Positions 33,580-45,115 of a stretch of DNA of 64,000 bases are shown here, one piece after another. The stretch is from assembly GCF_030272615.1 (NCBI RefSeq), contig NC_081415.1:627067740-627131739 (forward strand). The letters run 5' to 3'. This stretch comes from Cryptomeria japonica. Its lineage: Eukaryota; Streptophyta; Pinopsida; Cupressales; Cupressaceae. The notes beneath the pieces are model-generated. The model saw nothing but the letters and a program-made list of their open reading frames with translations. It was not told where the DNA came from and searched no databases. How positions within the stretch are numbered: position 1 is the first letter of the stretch; every line of letters begins with the position of its first letter. Position numbers and translations under genes: made by a program.

Positions 33580-35379
33580 CTTTATGGTCCTTTCCAATAA
33601 AATTTATTATCAATTTTTTTTTTGATAGCCCAAATTGATTTCCTAACTAACATTACTTATGATGATTATTATTTCATGTAAGTGAATAATAAGGTCTGCT
33701 GCCAAAATTAAGATATGTAGATTTTAGTTTTTTGTGAAACTGTCAAACATTTTGGTGAAGCTGTGAAAGTATCAGAGTAAAAGATGGGTGGTGATCTAAT
33801 TTGCCATGAGCCAATGTGGTGCAGGAGCACCCTTTCAATCTCTCCCTCCTTTTTTTGTTGGTGTTATGCTTCTTATGAAGCCATTGTACATAAAATAATG
33901 AGCCATGTGCTCATAGGTCCTAGTTAGGGTCCTAGTGGAGATCTTAGGGGTCATAAGTCAAGATTGTGATTTTCTTGAAAATGGAGGGTATGTGTGTCTT
34001 TGAAGTGTTTAGGGGTCCTTTATAACATGGTGGTGTCCTTAGGTTGTCTCAATGTGGGTCTAGGAGTCATAAAAAGCAACATTGGGAAAGTTGCTCAAAA
34101 GTTGCATGACAACTTTTAAAAGTTGTCAAGCAACTTTTCCACCATGATGTTAAAATCTTTAGGTTAGCATGGAAAACCCTAGTATGGGCACACAAACTAA
34201 GGTATAGGTAGTATAATTACTTGCAAACCCTAAATGAATGGGTCGGATGTCAGACATTGTACAACCCTAGCAAAAAGATCAGACTGAGATTGTAAAATTG
34301 TTACCAGTCAATTTGAATGAAGAAAACAAGCAAGTTAATGGATTGAGAAATGTCCAAAACTATGTGGGATGTTTTTCATGGTGTAAATACTTTCATTTAA
34401 AGCAATTATTTTAGGTTTTTATTTGCAGATTGAGTGTGCTTGTAAATAGTCTGTAAATTGTCTTCTTACTATCCAGTTTTGGACAGGATTGTGTAAATGG
34501 CTGCATAACTCCATTCCCCATTGTGGAACCACCATGAAACCATGGGGAATGAGAGTGCAGACCTTGTACCATATTGAAAAACAAGTAGGGCCCTTGAAAA
34601 TGCAGGAAGGCCAAGCAAAGACCCACTCCTAGGCGAGATTGGACAGTGCCTAGTTAGGAGAGGTTAGATTGCAGAGGTCTTGGAGAGCAAGGTTGAATAG
34701 AGGAGAGTAAACCCTTTTGAGGAGGTGTAGAGGAGTGTTTGAAGCATCATTGGTGTGAAGGAGGAGCCTCCACCAATCCAAAAAAGGTGGCTAAAACTCA
34801 AAGCACTCACTGTGACCCAGGTAGACCACAAAATCCTCACAAAACCCTTAAAAACTCCAAAATTTGCCCTAGGCATTGTACAGCCAATTGGAGGCCCAAA
34901 ACCTAGGAAATCCTTGAGCCCTTTCCAATTGAATGGTAGTCCATTTTGGGAGTTTGGGTTTTGTATGCATCGTTTGTGAGAGAAATCCCTAAAGGACCGG
35001 GTAGGAGGCCTAATTGGTCCTAATCCTTGTAGCCTTGTTTTGTAAGCAAAAATACAAAACAGTGAAATCGGTAGAAAGGATGAAGGTAGCAACTTCTTGG
35101 GGGCATATGGTGGGATGTAAAACATGGTTTAAGACCTGATACAACCTTTCTAAGACCTTGGAAAGTGTGGAACAAGCCTTAGCCCTTATTAGCCATAGTA
35201 AGGGGTTTCAAGTCTCATGAGTAGGTGAGACCTTAGGAGCAGCATTGCAACTCATTGGTGGGTGGATTGGGCAAGGTCAAGGGATTCCTCAAGGAAAGGG
35301 AAGTCCTAGAGACCCTAGGGTGTGGAGAGAACACCAAGTGATCCCAGGGAAGGATCCAGGAGCATAGAATAGGCTAGTC
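33580..35379. other. Long non-coding spacer in element C between pol and its third reading frame
   Basis: About 1.8 kb without a credible reading frame on the + strand. It contains the LTR-start-like word TGGTGCAGGAGCACC at about 33819, shared with 63440, and a near-perfect 42-base palindrome at 34097-34138. It may be a leader for the third reading frame, or may include a decayed nested LTR beginning at about 33819, whose right end I could not place. Confidence 0.45.
34097..34138. repeat. 42-base near-perfect palindrome
   Basis: Two abutting 21-base arms with one mismatch and no loop; the centre reads ACAACTTTTAAAAGTTGT. It could form a strong hairpin in DNA or RNA. Confidence 0.85.
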
Positions 35380-37706
35380 TATCCCAAACCCCATCCCATC
35401 ACAACGGTCCATGAAGGGTTGTTGCAGGATGTTGTTTGTGAGCATTATTTATGAAACCACGACTGGTTGGATTTATTCTTGAAAATCAAGGATTACAATG
35501 ATGAAATAGCTACAGAGTTTATGCATTCCTTTGATGAAGGAGAAGCTATAGTTAAAGGGTTAAGGGTAATTGCTACAGAGCAGCGAATTGTAGAGGTCAT
35601 AGGGTTGTTGCAGGAAGGAGAACTCTTTCCAGAATCAAAAGATGCAAGGAGTGCTAGGGCAGAGTTCACAATTTCCACTGACAGACCCTTAAAGGTAGAT
35701 AGACAAGGGACTAGAAGGGTTTCATTACCAGCACATTGGCCTCAGGTAGCTTTGTATGTTATGAAATATATTACATGTGAAGGGTAGTATTCAAATCTGC
35801 ATTCACCTTATTTTAAGTTACTTAGTCATCTACGTCATGGCCGGTGAGTTAATGTCCCAAATTTCTTGTACCATCTCATTTCTATAAGTGCTAAGGAGAC
35901 TCGAAAATATGGAAATCACTCTATTAGCCATCATGGACTGGTTAAGTTGCTTGTACAGCGGTCCCTGAGAGATGTTTCACACATGGAATGGGGTGTGTTT
36001 GAGGGTATTCTGCAATTTAGGGTTGATGAAGCCCCTATTGTGAATAATCCACTGGCTCAAGAAGAGATTGTTGCAGAAGATCTTTCTGGTGAAGATGAGG
36101 GTTTGTTGGTTGCTGAAGGAGCCATAATTATTATGGAAGGAAATATTGAAGCAGAGTCAATCGAAGAACAACCCTCTACTTCTCTTCAAAGAGATTCAAC
36201 TATTTTGAAAAGGGAAGGAAAAGAATTGGAAAATGATGAATCAGATGAAGAATTTGTTATCCGGCCCTAGGAAACATAGATTCCTCCTGCAGCCAAGAGG
36301 TGTCGAATAAAAACAAAAACTCCTGCAGCCATTTCAAAAGTGTATGTAAGAAGAACAAGAAGGAGGACACAGAAGACTCAACCTGTGAGTAATCCAGTAG
36401 AGGTTATTGCAGTAGAAACTTCAGAAGAAGAAGATGCTGCAGAGAAAGAAATTAAAGAAAACCCTGCAGAAGAAGAAATCCAAGAAGAAATTCAGGAAGA
36501 ATTTGTAATGGATAAGCTAGCAAATCTTGCTTATGTGGCATTACAATGTGAAGAGATTGTTGAAGATGTTCTATAGCAACCTGAAGAAAATGTGGGAGAT
36601 ATGTCAACTCAAAATGAGGAGTTTGTTGAAGAAATCCCATAGTCTAAGGTAGGACCTATTAGACCTCCTTCATCCCTAAGTAGTTTATCAATTGCTTTAA
36701 CATTTTTTAGGCAATGGGAAATAGAGAAGGATAGGTTGCAAGGGATAATTAATAAGCAGCAAAAAGAGATTGAAAAGAAAGATAATAGAACTAAGGAATC
36801 AGAAGCTAAGGTAGAAGAGATTTATGGTATGGTTCCTGAGATGATGCAGTGTAGGGCACCCCCAAGAATTTATGCAGTACATTTGAAAGAGCGGTATCTG
36901 AATTTTAGACTAAACCGCATTGTTAGGGACCTTAATCCATCCTTGGAAACACCTGAGGAATTCTATCATGTTTATCAAACCTCTCCACGTGCTATAAGAA
37001 ATTTGTTATGTGAATTATATTTACATAACTATGTTGTACCCCAAGATAGAGAATGGAATCCTTTATTGTATATTGGGGATATCCATCTCAGAGTTTTAAT
37101 GTCATGGATCCAAAATGAGATGATCATAGGACCACAAGCCAGGGAGTTTGAAAAATTAGAGCTTGATTGTCCATTACCATTGAGAAGGGAATCAGAAGCA
37201 CCCAGGGTTTTGTATTATGATTGGCAAAAGTTGCTAATAAGAGATGATGTTAGTAAGATAGTACTTCCAATGAGAGAGGAAGTCTATCAAGCGTATGAGC
37301 ATTGGTTCAGACCCATAGGACAACCGCACTAGAAGGGTTAACTCAATGTTGGAATCATCTACCAGATCATTTAAAACTGGGAGAACCTTACTCATTATAG
37401 AATTTTCATGCAGCCATACAAAGAGCCTCCAAATACATACAACTAGGCAGGGAGAAAGTCAACAACTGGTTGCCATTGATCTGTAAGCCTCTGATCCTTA
37501 TGTGGCCACTTTTGGCATGCCAACCAACAGAACAGAATTATGATGCAATTGTAGAAGAAATAGCTAGATGGTCCAGGTTGGATAAAATGAAAGGATTTTA
37601 TTGGAATTTGCCTTCCAAGGGAACCGAACAGGACATTGTTGGTGATTTCAAAGTTTCAGCAAAAATCAGAAATTTTCCTTTTGCTGCAGGAGCAGCAAAC
37701 CCTTAA
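35380..37706 (+). pseudogene. Element C third reading frame, unknown function
   Basis: A long extra frame between integrase and the 3' LTR, almost entirely in frame 1 with stops at 35452, 35785, 36268, 36574 and 36640, and a shift near 37330. Order: a globular N-terminal domain (about 35.40-36.03 kb, e.g. FMHSFDEGEAIVKGLRVIAT and SISHHGLVKLLVQ), an acidic low-complexity part with a basic patch (YVRRTRRRTQKTQ, about 36343-36380) and Glu-rich runs, a coiled coil (INKQQKEIEKKDNRTKESE, about 36745-36800), then a second globular domain (about 36.84-37.70 kb, e.g. ERYLNFRLNRIVRDLNPSLE). No enzyme motif seen. Not recognised. Its layout parallels reading frame D. Confidence 0.65.
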
Positions 37707-37718
37707 AGTTGGGGGGTA
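37705..37718 (+). other. Element C polypurine tract
   Basis: AAAGTTGGGGGGTA directly before the 3' LTR. Confidence 0.85.
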
Positions 37719-38982
37719 TGATAAGTCGATGCTTTGACATGTTTTTTATCATGACTCTTAGGTTTTTTTGGCATCTTTTGGGTTGCATTGTGATAGTAAA
37801 GTATTGTGAATTGACTATATGTAATCCATGTTTTAAAATTGAACTTAAGAAATCATGTTTGAACTTTGTCGATTAATTCCTATAGCCATGCCAATTTATT
37901 CCTACAGCCAAATGATTTATCCCTGTGATATACGGATTATTTAGGATAATGTCATATGTGAGTTAATGAATGTATTAATTGAGTAAGATACATATGCATG
38001 TCCTTGTATGTTGTTTTTGTTTTAGTGCAGATAATAATTGATGTTGCGGTGGATGATTTTCTTTCGCGCCTAAGGACTGGAGAATCACGTTCAGATAACT
38101 GGAGGTCAAACTGAAGGGAATTTGAGCAAGCACAATGTATGGCATAATTGGAGCAGTTATACTTCACCATGGGAGTTTAACTCTAGTGCATATTGAATTC
38201 ACAAAATATCACTTTGGCGTGCAAAGACTATGGTTCCGTTTCAGATCCACGGTTCTTGCAGCCAAGCTCTCAGTTATCTCCTTCATCTGACAATTATCCA
38301 CCTCTTCTTCTGGGCGTAACTTGAGTTGTCCATTGTAGTTTATCTTTTCTTTATAATAATCTCTTCCTTCTTTCTTTGAGTTAGACAAGATGGAAAGGAA
38401 TTGAGCAGAGTTTAGACAAGCATTCTGAATTTTCTCTTTTAGAATATGTAATCATTTTCAGGAAGAAATGAATAAGAATATGTTGTTCTAATCTGTTAAT
38501 AGTACTTTGCTAGGAGTTTGATATCACACATCCAAGGGGCCCACTTGGTGAGTGATTTTGTGTTTATGGTCATTGAAGTTATTTTTTACTTAGTTGCAAT
38601 AGGAGTTCATGACTAGATTGTTCCTGCAGCCACTGGAAATAGATCCGCTGATTGTTCCTGCAGCCAAGACAGAATAGTGTGATTTCTGTTATTTTCATTA
38701 GATCATTTCAGCAGTGTTTTGTGAGCTTTCATGTAGCCTTTTATGATTTCCATTCCCGCCTTTCCTTTCTGCATAATGTTAGTTACTGCAGTAATATAGA
38801 ATAATCATTTAAGGAGCTTAGTGCATATATATTGCAGACCCATTTCAAGTTTTACGTTCTTGGATTGATAACTAAATGAACACCAGCCATGAAAATAGTA
38901 AACTCTCCCATATGAATGTCTAAACTTTGAATTGAGATTTCAATTAGAGGTATTATTATTATCATTATAGTTGGGGTAGACA
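37719..38982 (+). repeat. Element C 3' LTR
   Basis: 1264 bp, TGATAAGTCGATG to GGGGTAGACA. Contains five copies or near-copies of TTCCTGCAGCCA (37877, 37899, 38253, 38621, 38655). Followed by target duplication GTGAT. Confidence 0.95.
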
Positions 38983-38987
38983 GTGAT

Positions 38988-40719
38988 CATAGATTTGGAA
39001 TCTCCACCTGAAAGGAGACTTTCACCTCCTCCTTCACCTCCTCCATCTAAAAAGCAAAAAATTGACAAGCCTGAAGAATAGCCTATACAAAAACCAGAGG
39101 AAGAGAATGTGATCATTCTTACAGATGAAGAGTTGCGGGTTGGAATCCCATCTCCACCAAGGTCATTAGATTGGGACCTTGCTTTGTTGGATATAGAACG
39201 AAGAGCTTTCAAAGATGCAAGAAAAGAGGCTTGTGATAAGTTTATTGAAAATTGGGCTTTTGTACAAAGCCAAGCTTTCTTGCAGCTATTATGGAAGATG
39301 AAGATTGATGAATACAAAAGGAGATGTGAAGAAAGGAAAGTTCAAAAGCCAGATAAAATTGATCAAGAGAATCAGGATGACGTGATGATGGAGGAATTTA
39401 GAAGAATCACTGTTGAAGAAGGCAAAAGAATCATTAGCCAAGAAGGGGTCCTAATTTTTCTTGAGTGGGATATTGTTGATGCAGTGGCCTTTGATACCAT
39501 CAGAAAATCAAAACAACAGCCTTTCAATTCTAAAGAAGAAGCTAGGTTGGCATTAAAAAGATCTGAGTTTGTGCAAGATTATGCCATACTAGCCATTTTG
39601 TCATTGGAACAAGGGCCTAGAAGACCTAATATTGGTGATATCAACCCTAATTTGAGGGGAAGCCTAATAATTAAGAGAGCTAAAGATACATCAAATGTGG
39701 AAGCTTCAAAATTAACTATGGATGTGGCCAAATTGGCCCATGAAATAACTAAGAGGGAAAAGGCAAATAGAGAAGAATACCAAAGAAAATATGAACAAGT
39801 ATTTGTAGAATATAAAAAGGTGCAACATAGATGTATTGAGTTGCAGTCTAAGGTTCAACTTCTCAAACATAAACAATTGGAAGCATCCCCTGATGCCCCT
39901 ATAACTACTTCAACACCTTCAACATCAAGGCCTCCTCATATTACCCTTGTTGGTGTAACCACTCAGTGTTTTTCATTGGAGCCATTTATTGAAGAACCAA
40001 CCAGGTCAACTGATCCAACAAGGGCTCAACTGTTGGAGAAGATCACAAAATTGGAGAATAAACTGAAGGAATCAAAGGATCAGTCTACCTTCGAGCAAAG
40101 AGAAATAGTTAGCTCCGTGTTAACTCATTTAAATAAAAAAGTTGGTAGCGGGTTGAATAGTATTCATTCTTTATATTATTTTTTGTTTAATATTCAAGGT
40201 TTTGATCAAGATAAAGAAGTGGCAATACCTCTGTTTACCAAATGGTCACAAAGGGAAAATGAGATTAGACTAATGGCAATGGCTTCTAAATATCATGTTG
40301 AGAGGCCACCTACAATTCAACCAACCTATTTGTTGGTGAAGTCAATGAAAGAAGCTCAAATCCAACCAAAAAGCATAGAGAGAAAAATAAGAGAGTTGAT
40401 GAGTTTCGATGAGTTAAATGATACACTTTTTCCAAGGATTTTGGATGAGAATGGAGATATCAAGCCTTTTCAGCTATGGAGGGAAGAGGTAGAGAGAATC
40501 ATCAACACTTAGATGGAACTAATTTGTGATGATTTGGATACTGATTTGTTGCAGAACGGTATGGATAAAATTGTATGCACAGGGACATTCTTTGAGTCTT
40601 TTGAAAGAGAAGAAAATCAAGTTGTTGTAAAGTATACTCCATATAGGGAAAAAGTTGATGAGGTCATGAGTTGTAGGTGGCGATCTGATGAAGAATACAA
40701 TGAATGGAGCAAGACATAA
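38988..40719 (+). pseudogene. Reading frame D, segment 3 (C-terminal half)
   Basis: Continues D in frame after element C. A proline-rich start (LESPPERRLSPPPSPPPSKK) contains a possible nuclear localisation patch PPSKKQKIDK. After a TAG at about 39079 the frame is open for 467 codons (39109-40512), the longest intact run of D. It includes a helical region (RSLDWDLALLDIERRAFKDA), EFVQDYAILAILSLEQGPRR, a long coiled coil (about 39.70-39.88 kb, ITKREKANREEYQRKYEQVF) and a second coil LLEKITKLENKLKESKDQ (about 40030-40083). A helical C-terminus follows. A TAG at 40510 interrupts, and the same frame then runs to TAA 40717-40719. No domain recognised. Joined, D is about 1230 codons. Confidence 0.7.
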
Positions 40720-41849
40720 TTGAACAAGGAATAAACACTACAAACATTTAGTTAGCCAACTTATTGATGTGACAGTTTGGTAAATAATTTTGTCTTCTTG
40801 TAGCGGTTGCCTTTTTTAACACAAGAAACAACAAAGCGGACCCGTATTAGGTTCTTTTTCAGAAACAAAAAGACAAAGTGCATGAAGCGTTATGATGAAG
40901 TAGTTAAAGATATTTGGTCTTGGTTGTGACATTCCTCAAAGGAATATTTTGTAACAAGAATCATGTAGGTCCAATCATTTTGATGACAAATGTCTCCTCT
41001 GGCTCGAAGCTTGTTTTCTCCCTTATTTGTTATAAAAGGGAATTCAAGGCCAAGAGACTGGGTTCTTGTTCCAACTTTGTATCATTTTGTCTAAATTAGA
41101 GTCGTACATTCTATTAGCAAGTTTTAGGTACAAATGAGCAAAGTGTAAAGTATTTTTTGTAGAGAAAAAATAGAATGATTCTTATGTTATATTTTGTGCA
41201 GGTTTTGAAGGACTGAATTGTATATTGTCTTATGATAGAGATAGCATTTGAGTTAATGAAATAGAATCCACACCTTTTTCTCTCCATTGTATGATTCTAC
41301 TATCTTTTGAATGAAATATAATCAAGGGTTTCTTTCATTCATTGCATTGTTGTGATGTATGTGCTTTGTGTTTATGTTGTGATCTAAGGGAACAATTAAA
41401 TGATTTAAACAAAATTGCAAAATGGTAGAGCTTGTGCAGGGATTTTGATAAGTAGTTTGGGTTTGGGTCATAGTAGAGATATATTGTAAGGCAATATATT
41501 CTTAGTTCAACATGCTATCAGATAAATTCTATTGTAATTCATCTTACATTTCATGAATTTGACTCCCTAATGGATTAAGGCACTGGTTATAGCTTGTCTT
41601 AGTCTTTACAATCAATTTTGTGCTACGTTCATCTATGTTTTCTATAAATTGATTATTATCAAAATATATTTTATTTCATATCTTTTATTATATGTTTTCT
41701 CTATCTCATACTCCAATAGGTTGAGGATCACTGAAGAATTTTCCTTTCTTGAGCATTCTCCCTCTTTGTTGAGCCTGTATATGAGATTATCTACTTTGTT
41801 TTAGTGAAATTTGTGAGTATGGCGCAGAGATTATAAATTCACTAAGGGA
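40720..41849. other. Non-coding region downstream of D, possible LTR remnant of element A
   Basis: No reading frame of note. A TATA-like site TTATAAAAGGG at about 41028-41039 precedes sequence weakly resembling 800-1050 near the left edge. About 41315-41330 has CTTTTGAATGAAATATAATC. Could be A's 3' LTR; ends not definable. Confidence 0.3.
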
Positions 41850-43253
41850 TCACCCTCTCAAGTCTTGCAGAGCCCAAAGTGTAGAAGGATCTGTTGAGTC
41901 CTTGTTAATTGGTCCAAGTTCTAGAGGATATTGATAGTTGGAGTTGGCTTCTCCATAGATATTTGAAGAATCAACTTGGTTTTTGCATTTTGCAATGTAA
42001 ACCCTTTGGGAAATCAACATAAGGAAGCTTTTGGAATAGCAAGTATGGATGCCAATTTTGATTTTTCTTTGGATTGTAATAATTTTATGGGAATCCACAT
42101 TGATTTTAATTTTTCCTTTTACTTAAAGGTCTTTTGTAGCCTTTTGGATATTGCTTTTTTTCTTTTGGAACAGATTTTTCTTTGATTTGGCATGTCTTTT
42201 ATATTAGAAATGTTGATCTTTGAATATATGGGGATATTTAGGCTCATGGAATTTATTCTTGACATAAAAAAAAAGGAATGAGATTCATGGATGGATATGA
42301 ATGATATGGAGATATTTTGGATGGGTTGATGTAAGGTCCTAAGATGGATAGCAGGAAGGAAGGCTTTAATTTTGGAATGAAAGGGCCTAAAATGGATTTG
42401 GAGGATGAAGGGGGATGTTTATATGAGGATTTAGAAGAAGGGATACCTTGATCTTGACTTGGAATAGGATCATTTGAGTGTGTTCTTTTTTCTTGATTTT
42501 GAATTGGATAATTGAAGGAGATGGAAGGGATATCATGATCTTGCTTGGGCAGTGGGTGTTGAATGGGACTTGAGAGGATCTTGAGATCAAAGGGGATCAT
42601 TGTTGATGGGATACCAAAAGATTAGGGGATCATAATAAGATTCTTGACAGGTGGGATCTTGATTAAAAATGGGATCAGATTGAAAAGTCATAATATCGTG
42701 ATCTTGATTTATGCTAGGACTCATTTCTTTTGACCAAGTTTCCTTTTTCTTAGTTTGATGATGAATGGTCATACAAGTGTTTGAAATTGTTTTAAACTTT
42801 TGATCTTTGTTTTAGTACTAATTTTATGTGAGATACCTAAGTCGAATAGGAAAGATCCTTCCTATTGATATGACTCAGGGTAATATGATTTGCAACCTTG
42901 TTTCATGATAAAGGAACGATATATCCTGATAATGAAACTCAGCTAAAGATCAGAATGATAAATTGCACTCACTTTTGATTGATCTAAGTTTAGTTGAAAT
43001 TTGACACTTGTAATGACTAGATTTTAAACTATCATTTGATAAAACAAAAATTTTACTCTGAAAAGGGTGTTTGAAAGTGGTTTCATTTTTCTAAGAAAAT
43101 TCCTATTTTGCTCTTTGTCTTCAGTGATGACATCTTGATGTTCTAAAACAAATGATGAATGTGCTAAAATCTGAGTTTAATGTGCCATATTGATCCTCCA
43201 AAGAACTAAATTGGTGTTAATTTGCTCCAGGTGATTGAAAATTTTGTTTTGTC

Positions 43254-43358
43254 GATGCGTTATTGTTTTCCTTAGATGCGCTAATGTTTGCCTCATATGC
43301 GCTAATGTTTGCCTCAGATGCGCTAATGTTTGCCTTAGATGTGCTAAACTACTCTATG
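43254..43358. repeat. 21-bp minisatellite, five units
   Basis: Unit GATGCGCTAATGTTTGCCTCA starts at 43254, 43275, 43296, 43317 and 43338. The middle three are nearly identical, the outer two degenerate. Confidence 0.9.
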
Positions 43359-44249
43359 ATTGAAAGTTTTTGATATTTTGACTTGTGTTTGTGAAAATTT
43401 TGTTTGCTCAAATGGATGATCTTCTGAAAAATGTTTTGAAAACACAGTAGCAAGAAGAAGATAGTTTGTCTATTCTAAACAATGAGTGTATGTTGAATAG
43501 GATCTTTTCAAATCCTTGTTTGTTTTCACTGGTTTGTAAAAGAAATACACATCAAATAGACCTCTTTATTCTCAAGGGTCATTTAAAATATCAATAGCTC
43601 ACACTTGATACTCCTTCAGCTCAAACAACCCTATCACACCCTAAGGTGTGCCCATTTTTTTGCCTTTGTCCCAAAGTTGAACCAAAGAATATTGCTCCTC
43701 AATTGAATCATTTTCTTGGGAGATATATGGTGAGTGTCTTGGGGGTGGATTATTCCCCACCCTTGCACTATGATATTAGAAATGTTTGGTAAACTAACTC
43801 GGTGAGGCTTCTAGTTCTAAAGTTTGTAATCAGACTTTCATTCGGTCTTTAGTGATAAACTCCCTTGGGAGGCTTCCCAACCTTTAGAACAAAGAATTTA
43901 TGTATCTTAAGGATACTGGGGGAAGGCTAATCGTTGAGAAAAAATCATTGAATATTACTTTCACCATGTCCACATTTGATTATAGTGGGTTGGAATACTT
44001 GGCGCTAGTCATTCCCCACTTAGGTTGTTCCCCTCATACTAGTCTTATAGGCACCTTGGGAGGGCAGGCCTGCTAAAGGTTTTATCTTAATGCTAAATTG
44101 AAAGAAAGCAAGTAATGGTGTGTTTGGATTTTTTATCACCCAATTAAGGGGAGAGCATATACCTAACACCTTCGAAGCACAAAATACACTCTCTCTTTTT
44201 AGCCAATATTGCAAATGTTTGCTAAAAGCTACCTTGGAGATGTTTCTCC

Positions 44250-44700
44250 AAAAGACATGTGGTTCTTTTTAAGCCAAGATAACAATGTGTGAAAAGATAG
44301 CAAAAACTCTGAACTTTTGAAAAGGAAACCTCGGTCAACCAAAATGACTGTCCAAAGTGAATAACAACGATCTTGAAAACTCTTGAAGTAATATGCAAAA
44401 TGATGGTTCTTTTTAAGCTTTCAAAAAGACAAGTGATTATTCTTTTTAAGCTTTGCAAAATTTGGAAAGTTTGTTTGCTTTGTTCTTTTTAGAGCCCAAA
44501 GAAAATATGAACTAATCTTTGCCAAAAGAAAGATTTTGAGTTTGTTTTTTATTTTATCCGTTTGCCAAAAGTAAAATGATGTTCTTTTCAAAGCTCCCAA
44601 TAAAAAATGATGTTCGTTTTAAGTTCACCAAAGAAATGTGTATTTCAATTTTAAGCTTTGCAAGAAAATGGAAGTGAGTTCTTTTTTTCTTTTTGTGAAA
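44250..44700. repeat. Degenerate array of TTCTTTTTAAGCTTTGCAAA-like units
   Basis: About eight variants of GTTCTTTTTAAGC(TTTGCAAAA) spaced roughly 45-70 bases, e.g. near 44263, 44405, 44438, 44483, 44582, 44612 and 44646. Confidence 0.65.
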
Positions 44701-44874
44701 ACAAGAAAAAAGAAGAACTAAAAATGTCACTGACTTTTTTTAAAAACCTACACCAAAAGTTAGAAAACCTGCAAGAAAACAATGAAAATAGTCAATTGGT
44801 AAGGTGGGTTGACTAGCCTAAAATTTCCTTTCTGTTTGTTACAAACAAACTTTTTTTTTCTATGCGCAAAACTG

Positions 44875-45115
44875 CAAAGCATACGCGCTACAGAATGATG
44901 TCCAAGTGCTAAATTACAATGTGAAAGTGCTAATTTGATGCTTCTATGTGCTATATTGATAATTATATGTGCTAAAATAACAGAACATACTAAGTGCTAA
45001 GGTGAGGCTACTATGTGCTAACATGCCTTTTGTATGTGCTGAAAAATGAGTCTAATACGCTAAAAGATGTTGTGAATGCGCTGCATAATCTTGTAGATGC
45101 GTTATTATGTGTTCC
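44875..45115. repeat. Dispersed (A/G)TGYGCTAA motif cluster
   Basis: About a dozen variants of AAGTGCTAA / ATGTGCTAA / ATACGCTA / ATGCGCT spaced 15-30 bases, close to the primer site of F. The same core (GCGCTAA) forms the 43.25 kb minisatellite. Confidence 0.65.

Larger units (their letters stand above)
26398..38982 (+). mobile_element. Gypsy element C, about 12.6 kb, with a third reading frame, inserted in D
   Basis: LTRs 26398-27639 and 37719-38982, Asp-like primer site, gag, protease, RT, RNase H, integrase, a long spacer, an extra reading frame, polypurine tract. Target duplications GTTAT (26393-26397) and GTGAT (38983-38987), one mismatch. Removing the element rejoins D in frame (KGVVI then IDLESPP). 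DLGAS protease and Asp primer site suggest an Athila-like plant gypsy lineage; this is inference. Confidence 0.95.
1597..40719 (+). mobile_element. Old gypsy element A with third reading frame D, split by elements B and C
   Basis: A + strand gypsy element with the order gag, protease, RNase H, RT, RNase H, integrase, then (after a 1.46 kb leader) the long reading frame D. Elements B (11862-25821) and C (26398-38982) sit inside D. Net of these insertions the coding span is about 12.6 kb. Assigning D to A rests on three observations: same strand, D lies directly downstream of integrase, and no LTR boundary is visible between them. Every gene is broken and many stops are TAG. The outer LTRs are not cleanly identifiable, so the true ends lie outside the stated coordinates. 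Confidence 0.55.

Noticed and set aside
34664-35125. 153-codon minus-strand open frame in the element C spacer
   Set aside because: No start context, no recognisable domain, lies antisense in a spacer. Likely chance.
42253-42772. Two minus-strand Pro/Ser/Gln-Asp-rich open frames
   Set aside because: Composition reflects repeated GATCTTGAT-type DNA. No domain or start context, so not called a gene.
43254-43358. 21-bp repeats as a possible CRISPR array
   Set aside because: Units are back to back without spacers and the DNA is eukaryotic transposon sequence. It is a minisatellite.
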